A stretch of DNA of 64,000 nt, from assembly GCA_001970955.1 (NCBI GenBank), contig MPUH01000008.1:1-64000 (forward strand), read 5' to 3'. The translations under genes and the position numbers were made by a program. The notes beneath the pieces were generated by a model that made no database searches, was not told where the DNA came from, and saw only the letters and a list, made by a program, of their open reading frames with translations. Origin of the DNA: Stentor coeruleus. Taxonomy: Eukaryota > Ciliophora > Heterotrichea > Heterotrichida > Stentoridae. Positions 18,956 through 27,900 of this stretch are shown here, piece after piece (within the stretch, counting starts at the first letter, position 1; every line of letters begins with the position of its first letter).

Positions 18956-19573
18956 CTAATTACAACATTTACTTTTCCTAATCTTCTTCGTACCACTTCT
19001 AAGCACCAAAGAATGCGTACTTCCATAATCAATGGTCTTAAGCTTAATAGATTCTTCAATCAAATACCAAAACATCTCTTTAACATTCCTATCTATCTTT
19101 GAACTAGTTTTAAAATACTTCAACTTCCTCTCTTTGGCAAAATTTTTACCTTTAATTACATTCTCAGGGTACTCAATATCACATTTTGTAGCAGCAATAG
19201 CCAATGGGATTTTATTACCAACTTCATTTGATATGTTTTGTATCCAATTTTGAACATCTTCAAAGCTTTTAATTGATGTTGAATCAAAAGCTATAATAAT
19301 AGCTGAAGCTTTTTTATAATAAGTTCTTGTTATGTTTTTAAATCTCTCTTGACCTGCACTATCCCAGATTTGTAACTGATAATCATGTTCTTTGTGTTTG
19401 ATGTTTTTGGTTTTGAAGTCTATACCTAATGTGTTTAAGTGATTTTCAATAAAATTATCACTTATAAATCTTAGCATTAAGGAGGTTTTACCTACAGCCT
19501 GATCACCTAGTATGAGTATTTTTATTATTGGATAGTCGCAGCAGTCACTTAGAGAGTTTCTTTCATTGGCCAT
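18956..19573 (-). CDS. Divergent Rab-family GTPase
   Basis: A 205-residue Rab of the Rab8/Rab10-like overall type: G1 GDQAVGKTS, effector LNTLGIDFKTK, G3 WDSAGQERFKNITRTYYKKASAIIIAFD, and C-terminal KCCN for prenylation. The guanine-specificity motif G4, normally NKxD, reads ATKCD with Thr for Asn, and G5 is TSSK rather than SAK. Ser replaces Thr in WDTAGQ. Nucleotide affinity or specificity may therefore differ. It is divergently oriented with the next gene, whose start is 48 bp away, so the two must share an extremely short promoter region. Confidence 0.88.
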   Translation of the reverse strand: MANERNSLSDCCDYPIIKILILGDQAVGKTSLMLRFISDNFIENHLNTLGIDFKTKNIKHKEHDYQLQIWDSAGQERFKNITRTYYKKASAIIIAFDSTSIKSFEDVQNWIQNISNEVGNKIPLAIAATKCDIEYPENVIKGKNFAKERKLKYFKTSSKIDRNVKEMFWYLIEESIKLKTIDYGSTHSLVLRSGTKKIRKSKCCN

Positions 19574-19621
19574 TTCTAGTATTTATTCTCCTTAAACTAA
19601 TTAAGTTTATCTATTCCTAAT

Positions 19622-20755
19622 ATGGAACTTTGTAAGAAGCACACTCTTGCAGAATGGGCCGAATCTCTAGCAAAAGACCAGCCCGCAGATTTGATCCTCC
19701 AATCTTTAAAAACCCTAGACTCTAATCTGAACTCACAAGATATACAAACTGAAATATTCTTCAACTGCAACGAACTTCTGAGTAAATTCCGAATTTTAAT
19801 ACCAAAAATAATTGCAAAAAGCCTTGAAGGTTATCTTTTTTATGAAAAACTCTTACTAACAAACCTTTCTCATCCCTGCCCTATAATTAGTAACTTTATA
19901 CTTTTACTTCTTACTGACCTATGCAATCTTTTACCTAAATCACGTGTTTCAGAAATAATCTTATATTGTATTGAAGACATAAAAGTTACTGATCCATCTT
20001 TGCAGATCTTAAGGTTTTTAGCTACTTCAGGGGATTTAGTACTTGTAATTTCAAATTTACTTAGAGACAAAAGGAATGATTTAGCTTCCCGCCTTGCTGG
20101 TGTTAGTAATAATAACCTTCAAGCTTTCGAATATATAAAAAACCAATTAGCTTTAGATTCTCCATGCGAGTATCATTATATGCTTGCAAGATTTTCTGGG
20201 ACAATCAATGTCCTGCAGGGATTTAAAAATTTTGCCTCAAGAGTTTATATGACAAAAAATCCACAAAGACGAAAATATGAAGTTTTAGCCTTACTTGAAT
20301 ACTCAGCAACTGATTGTGTTAGTATAGAAATCCACGACTTAGATATTCTCAAATCAGTCATGGTCAGTCTGAATTGCACTAAAGAATATCTTATTGGCAT
20401 TCACGATAAAGATATATTAAAAACAATCCAAGGGCTTATGGACAAAATAATAACCCTTAATGTTGAAGAAAAGTATAAAAAAAAATTTGACGAAGTTTGT
20501 AATAGAATATACGATCAATTAAAATTAGAAGGTGTTATTATAAAAACTCATATAGAAAATCGAAGTTTAGATGAATTGAAAGGTTATGCTAAGAATATGT
20601 GTAAAAATAGACTAGAGGTTATTGGTCCGATTATGGAAATACAAATGATACTTGGAATTAAAGATATTGGGAATGTTGAGAATAATTATGAGTCAGTACT
20701 TAGAGCTTTAGAGAATATTAGTGCACATGTGAGAAAATTGGTTAATAATATGTGA
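19622..20755 (+). CDS. Alpha-helical repeat protein, unknown
   Basis: A 377-residue, all-helical protein with HEAT/ARM-like spacing of hydrophobic residues (for example HPCPIISNFILLLLTDLCNLLPKSRVSEIILYCIED). No signal peptide, TM or catalytic motif. The pattern loosely recalls proteasome assembly chaperone S5b/PSMD5 or other HEAT adaptors, but I cannot assign it. The ATG lies directly after TATTCCTAAT, 48 bp from the divergent Rab gene. Confidence 0.7.
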   Translation: MELCKKHTLAEWAESLAKDQPADLILQSLKTLDSNLNSQDIQTEIFFNCNELLSKFRILIPKIIAKSLEGYLFYEKLLLTNLSHPCPIISNFILLLLTDLCNLLPKSRVSEIILYCIEDIKVTDPSLQILRFLATSGDLVLVISNLLRDKRNDLASRLAGVSNNNLQAFEYIKNQLALDSPCEYHYMLARFSGTINVLQGFKNFASRVYMTKNPQRRKYEVLALLEYSATDCVSIEIHDLDILKSVMVSLNCTKEYLIGIHDKDILKTIQGLMDKIITLNVEEKYKKKFDEVCNRIYDQLKLEGVIIKTHIENRSLDELKGYAKNMCKNRLEVIGPIMEIQMILGIKDIGNVENNYESVLRALENISAHVRKLVNNM

Positions 20756-21223
20756 TGAGTTAGTTATAGTAATATATTGTAAGAGTTGTAGTCTAGATAA
20801 ATTTACTAGGAAACTATTTTTCTGTTAGGATTATATATAAGAGTACTGATATTATTATAAATATAGTGTTAATTATATCAATAGTTGTTAATATATTGTA
20901 ATTATACTTTAAATATATAATTAATGCAAGTCTTATATCTAATTTTCTAGATCTTAATAATAACCATTTAGTTTTAACTAGTTTATTACAAAAGAATATA
21001 TAATATTTAAACTTAATATGATTTAAAATTTCCTCTTATCTTTTAAACACCATATTCACTTTACCTTAAAAACCTTATTATCAATACCCATCAATAATTT
21101 TTATTCTAAATCCACTTTTTCTCTTCTCTTTTTAAATCAAAATCTTCCCCCAACTCCTCAATAATCCACATTATATTCCCTAAACCCATCTTCCATATAA
21201 AAAAAACTCATATTTTATAAATC
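20756..21223. other. Spacer
   Basis: The left part is the G-leaning 3' flank and the right part the C-rich 5' flank of the zinc-finger gene. No gene seen. Confidence 0.5.
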
Positions 21224-21874
21224 ATGCAAAGAGAAATATGCCCAAATTGGTAACTCTTACATAGCAACAAGCCAACCAAGCACAATATTGAAAGACACAA
21301 ATGCAAAAAGCGTGTACGTTGTGAATTCTGTCATAAAAAAATCAAACTTTACAAAACACAAGAGCATCAAGAAACCTGTGAAGTCTTAACAAAAATCCTT
21401 CAACCAGAACTAAAACTTTGTGATCAATGCCAAAAACAAGTGCCTATAAACGAATTCACAGACCATAAACTTGCCCATGAACTAGAAAAACCATCCCATG
21501 AACCTCAACAACGCTCAGTATCCCTCAGACGTGAAAGGCCTAATGTTCGAAATCTCAACCAACAAATCATCGAAATCATTCGCGAACACAACAATGAAAG
21601 TCAAAACATAGGCTTTAGGTTCACAATCCACTTTAGTCGAAGATCAAGTGTGCCTTCTAAACCTAAAAAGCCTAATCCCGAAACTGTAAAAAGGCTTCCT
21701 GTGACCCGTTTTGAAGATTTAGGCAGTGAAGTCACATGTACAATTTGTCTTGTAAAGTTCAAAAGGGGTAAAAGAATCAAAACCCTCCCATGTTTTCATC
21801 AATTTCATCTAAAATGTATCGACACTTGGCTTGAAAATAGTGCTTTATGTCCTATTTGCAAATCAAGTATATGA
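21224..21874 (+). CDS. Zinc-finger/RING-H2 protein (likely E3 ubiquitin ligase); one 15-nt intron
   Basis: The true start is ATG 21224. A 15-nt intron (21250-21264) separates eight codons from the rest, and the frame then runs to TGA 21874, giving 211 residues. The N-terminal part has paired Cys/His motifs (CPNC...HKC, CEFC...HQETC, CDQC...HKLAH) like TRAF-type or C2HC fingers. The C-terminus is a RING-H2 finger: CTICLVKFKRGKRIKTLPCFHQFHLKCIDTW...CPIC, with the E2-binding hydrophobic and Trp positions present. It would transfer ubiquitin, with the fingers choosing the substrate. Without the intron the gene would appear to begin at a GTG. It ends 55 bp before the CFAP47 start. Confidence 0.85.
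21250..21264 (+). other. 15-nt intron
   Basis: GTAACTCTTACATAG, splitting a Cys codon (TG|C) of the first zinc-finger motif. Confidence 0.9.
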
Positions 21875-21929
21875 TAATTAAGTAAATATTTACTAATGAA
21901 TATTATGGTAAAAGCTTATTATAATATTA

Positions 21930-24900
21930 ATGTCAGTTAGGTCAACTACTTATGCTGGTAAGTTTGAGAAAACCACTGGATCTAAACAAGTAACACTTTC
22001 TAAAGGTCAGCCTATAGAGGTCTTCCCACCAGAGATTGTGTTTAAGGATATTGAGCCTGATCAGACATATGAAGTTACTGTCAGTGTTAGAAACCTTTGT
22101 CAAAGAGTCAGGAGAATTAGGTTCACTCCACCCAAGACTTCGAAATTCTTGGCTGAGTATAATAATCTGGGGGCAATAGCTGGGGGAATACAAACCACCA
22201 TTGTTATTTCTTTTGAGACTGACCATTCGGGGAACTTTCATGATGAGATGGTCATTATCTCAGAGGAGTTTAGCTATACTTTACTTATGCATGCATATCA
22301 GCCAGCGCCTGATATTCAATTTGACCCTTTTGTTAATATGGGCTTGACTTCAATACTTAAGGTCAAATCGAGTAATGTCACCTTTAGAAATGAAGGCAGT
22401 CGTAAAGGCTTGGTCACATTGAATTATGATAAAAGCATTAGCCTTGAGCTGACAATTGATTCTGAAAGTTTTAGTCTTAACAGCGGTGAAAAGATAATAA
22501 TCAAAATGATATACACTCCAAGAGAAGTTGGGATATTTCGATGCCCAGTTGAAGTTATCGTTGATGGTCAAGAAAAAGTTCGGCATATTGACGTTAATGG
22601 TACTTGTGTTGAACATCAAATGTCAGTTGTTGCCCCAAACCTTGAAAAAATAATGCCAACAATAAGCGACCCTGAAGGTACAGGGCAGCATTTGTCTGTA
22701 ATAAACAGTTTGAATTTCGGATATATGTATCATGGTGAAGAAAAGCAAATGATAGCATATTTAGTGAATAATGGACCTATGCCTGTATCTTTTAGTATAC
22801 AATTTATATTGGGTTCAGAAGAAGAAGTTGAAAATGAACAGTATATGATGCATACACCACAAGAACTAGCTAAACAGGAAATTAAAAGAGTTATGAAATC
22901 AGAACCGGAATATGGCCGAGTTGATGCTTATTCTCAACTTATGATACGGTTTTACTGCCACAGCAAAGTTCTCGACCGGGCGAAAGGGTTTATTCATAAT
23001 ATGATGGAAGAAGGTAACGCTGAGGCAAGTTTCACTTACGCAGTCGACAATGTAATTGACTATTTCTACACTGCCGTCTTTAAATTCAAAGAAATCGATC
23101 AGAAACTCCTCCTACAGCTTCAAGCCCGAGCCTTACTCCCTAACATAAAAATTTCCCAAAACGCAGTATTTTTCCCAGTCTGTGCCCTTGGTGACCGTAG
23201 AGATATGCCAATTAAAATTGAAAACTTAAATGAACAGCTTGAAATCACTTACACTTTCAGTAAAGTTGCCCAATTTACTATCGAGCCTGAAGAAGGAAAA
23301 CTTCTTCCAAAACAAAGCAAATCTCTAAACTTCGCTTTTATACCAAAAAACCTTGGAGTTTTTCATAGCACAGTACTTTTACAGTTTATAAATGGTGCTT
23401 ATAAAGTTCCAATACACTTTTATGCTAAATCTGAAGGAAAAATTGAGAAAAAACCACAAGGTATTAGAGGTACTGAAAGTTTACCAAAAGATTTTGAACC
23501 TGAAAGGAAATATTTAAGTGATATGCAAGTGCAAAATGCTTTAAATGAACGTGAAGGGAAATGGAAGACTGAAACTAAAGTTGAAACTTTAAAAACTGAT
23601 TATTCATTACAAGTAGATCAAGCAATTTTACAGAATTACGTGAAAAAACAATACGTAGACTTCTTGAGGAATACAAGAAAAGAACGTCTAAAGAAATCCA
23701 AAAGTACAAAAATTCAGCAGTTTTTACCTAACGAAGAAGGATTAAAAGATCCAACTTGTGGTATGACTGATGATTTAGTTAAAGGTACCCCTATAGCTTT
23801 ACCTAATGCTGCAGATCAGCTTTTTGTTAATAAAGCTATAGGATTATATGAGACAGCTAAAGGGATTTCATATACCCATGACCCAGATAAGCCTATACGA
23901 AATGTGAGTAAAATGGCTTTGGATAGAAAAACATATAAAGAAGTGGCATTTTCTGAAGTACCTAAAAAGCAAGTAGAACTAAGAGAATGTGGGAAAATTC
24001 TCACTGCTCAAGAACTACAATTTATATCTGCTGGTCCAAAACTTCTTGATTTTGGTCGTGTTGTTGTCTGTAGTCCTTGTTGCAAATATTTCAGTGTAGT
24101 TAATGGACTCAAACAAGGGATATTTGTAGAAATGTTTTCAAATCTGACTGAAATCCACAAAATCGAACCTAATTCTCTTGTAATCCCAGCAGGAATGACT
24201 GGAGGGTTTCAAATAAATTTAACATCAACAAGAACTCAAAGCTTAGAAGGAATTGTCACATATAAAATCAATAGCGAGCACCAGTTTTGCTTTAAAGTTA
24301 CAGCAAAAATGGAACCTGCTGAACTTAGACTATCTAAAAGTGTAGTAAAATTTGTATTTGATGATGAAAATATGGAAGAAAGCCTAAGTGAAAAAATCAC
24401 TATAGATAATTTGTGTAATGCTGATACTAAATTTACATGGGTTGTACCTAGTGGGTGTAATTTTGATGTTGATCCAAAAGAAGATATAGTTGAAGCTAAA
24501 AAATCTAAGGTTATAACTTTAAGATTTACTCCTTCTGTAAGTGGTGGGAAATCTGAAGAAGAATATCTAAATATGAGGGTGCAAAATGGGGAAACATGTG
24601 TGTTGAAATGTAAAGGAGAGTTTACTGAAGCTAAATGTATGTTTGTGCAAAAACAAGTTGATTTTGATGTGGTTTCTGTAGGGATTTCACATGAAAAAAC
24701 AGTATCTATAAAGAATTTACTAAGGACCACAGCTGTTTACCATGTTAAAAACTGCCCATCAGAACTCACGGTAAGTCCGATTAAAGGAAAAGTTCCTGGC
24801 GATGGGAGGGTTAATCTGAAAATTGAGTTTTGTAGTATGGAAGAACGTGAATTACATTTCGAACTTGAAGTTCTTATTCGTGGAGGGAAACCTTTAACCC

Positions 24901-27900
24901 TTACAGTTCTAGGAAAAGCAATTATCCCTTCAGTTTATATTAAAGAAAGCGAAATTGACTTTGGTGGGGTTACTTATAAATGTAGTTCTATTAGGAAATT
25001 TACTGTTGTAAATGATAGTCCGATTAATTGTGCTTTATATATAAATTTAGCTGAACATGAAGAATTCGAAATCTCTTTACCACCTGAAAAAATCACAGAA
25101 GGGGAATATGATAGTCATGTTCTTGTCCCAGCAGCAAATGATAAAAATAACCCTTTTGCTACACATGATGAAAATGATGAATTGGATGATATCAAACAAG
25201 AAGCTGGAATGCAGGAAGAAGAATCTGAAGATGAGCCTGAGGAAGTTGCAAGAACATTTAGACTGAATATGAATGCAAATAGTCAAGTACAACTACAATT
25301 GAAATTTATCCCAAATGATACTGATACTTATTTATTTGATCTGCCAATTCTCATGGCAGGGGTTAGTGAGCCTATAAAAAATCTTGTACGTCGAGTATCA
25401 GGAGAGGGTCTTCAACCAAGATTTCTTATCGATCCTTCAATTGTAGATTTCCGTAAAAAGTATATAACAGGTATTGAGAAATCATTTCCTGAATATAAAG
25501 ATATAATATTCTCAAACCCTGATATTTACCCATTAAAATGGAAACTTGAGACTCTTTCAAATGAAGCTTCTAAGATTTTCACAATAAAACCTATGGAAGG
25601 TTACTTAGAACCAGCAGCTTCAGTTACTGTAAGAGCTAGTTTTAACCCTTTACAGCCAACTGAATATGAAGAAAAAGTTAAGCTTTTTTTAAACACACAA
25701 AATGAACCATATTTAAGCCTAACATTAAAAGGTGAAGGTGCTGTACCAAGAATATCATTTGACCGTAGGTATATTATTTTACCAATTGTACCTCTTGGTG
25801 TAATGTCAAAAGCTATGTTTAGAATCAACAACGAAGGCTATCAAAATGTTGAATTAAAACACCGACTTCCAAAAGATATTGGTAAAATCCCAATTGATTT
25901 AAATTACCTTGATGGTCATACATTAGGTACAACTAAACAGAAAATACTTGTCGAGGTAACTTTTATTAGTGAAAAACCATTTTCTTTTACATCACAATTA
26001 GAGTTTTATGATACTGAAGGGAATCGTTTTTTCATAATGATTGCAGGAACAGCAGACAACTCTTTACCTAGTATTTTTTCATTTATTCAAAGACACTCTG
26101 AGGATATTAAATATGAAAATGATGCTAATGGCGCTGTAAGGGTTAATTATGAGGAAAACTCAGAACAAGATGAGTATTCAGGAAAATGGGATGGTCCAAA
26201 GACTTCAGTAGCAAGTTCAGCATATTCAAGATCAGCAANCTCTGAGGATATTAAATATGAAAATGATGCTAATGGCGCTGTAAGGGTTAATTATGAGGAA
26301 AACTCAGAACAAGATGAATATTCAGGAAAATGGGATGGTCCAAAGACTTCAGTAGCAAGTTCAGCATATTCAAGATCAGCAAAAAGTATTATTGGGTATA
26401 TGCCAATACCACAAACATTATTAGATAAAGGTATTGATCATTTAACTAGATGGATGAATCATCATGTACTTGTAAACCCAGTCTCACATTTCCCTGAAGA
26501 TTTTATATCTCAATATGGAGCACCTTTATATGAACTTGTGTATTCTTTATCAGGTAAAATGCCCCCTGGACAGATCAAAAACATATCCGGTATCCCACAC
26601 AAAGAACTTATCAAACAGCTTTACAAACAATATGAAGAACTTTTAGACCACTTAAAAAAATTTGGAGCTTTACTTAACACAGTTCGCCCTGAATTCCTTA
26701 TGAGCCAACATGAGTTTTCTCAACATCTTAAATCAACACCTAATGAACTTCAACTTAAACCTAAACAAATACAACATCGATGGCCTTATATGTCTATGGA
26801 TTCTTGGACTACTTTAGTTTATCAAATCATAAAAATGTATCTCCTCAATCGTGTCACCCCCAAAAGTTTTAAAACTCTTCCTGGTATCGAGCCTGAATCT
26901 GCAACAATTGAACCTTGGATGACATCATCAAATTTATTTTCAGTTTCAGAAAGCATATTATTAAAATGGATGAGTTATCATTATGCAAATATGCATCCAC
27001 ATACACCTAAAAAATTCACAAATTTCGAAGCTGATCTTATGGATGGTACAGTTTTTGCTGCAGTAATGCAATCTCATACTGGACCTATAAAAGCTCTTTC
27101 TAATATTAAAATGAACTGTACAACTGAAGAGCAACGGATTTTTAATTGTGAAAAAATCATTGCTGGGCTTAGTGAAATCGGCATGAATACATATATATCC
27201 GCAAATGATTTGGCACGACCTAGCGGTCGTGAAATGGTAATATTTTGTTTACAATTATATCAGGGTTTACCTCATTATATACCAAAATGTAAGATAATTT
27301 TTTCATGTCCATTAGGAGAAAAGACTGAGAAAAAGCTTGATTTAGCAAACAATTCTAATAAACCTGTGAATTATTGGGTTCGTATTGAAGGAAGCCAGGA
27401 TTTTTCTATAGAAGGTGCTGAGTCATTAAACATTTTACCTAAAGCTTCAGTACAATTCCCTGTGATTTTCCAAAGCCGTGTAACAACACCTATACAAAAA
27501 GCTAAACTAAGCTTCACAAACCGTTCTAGTGATGGGAATTCTCAAGCTGCAGCATTAGTTTTTGAGCTTATATCTGATGTAAAACCCCCACAAGCAGTTA
27601 CACAAATCGATATGGATACTCCTTTATATAAACTTTTAAACAAAGAAGTCGAGATAAAAAACATTTACGGCCAAGAAGCTGAGTTTAATATTATTCTTAT
27701 AATGCATGAAGAACAAAAAAAATCTACAGGCAAGAAAAAAGGCAGCACTGAAACAATCCAATTGAATTTCCCTCAACCATTTTTTATAAAAAGTGAAAAA
27801 GTTAAAGTTAAAAAGAATTCAAGTAGTCTTATTGGTGTACAGTTTTTACCTTTTGAGATGAGAAATTACAAAGCGGATTTGATTTTATGTGATGAAAAAG

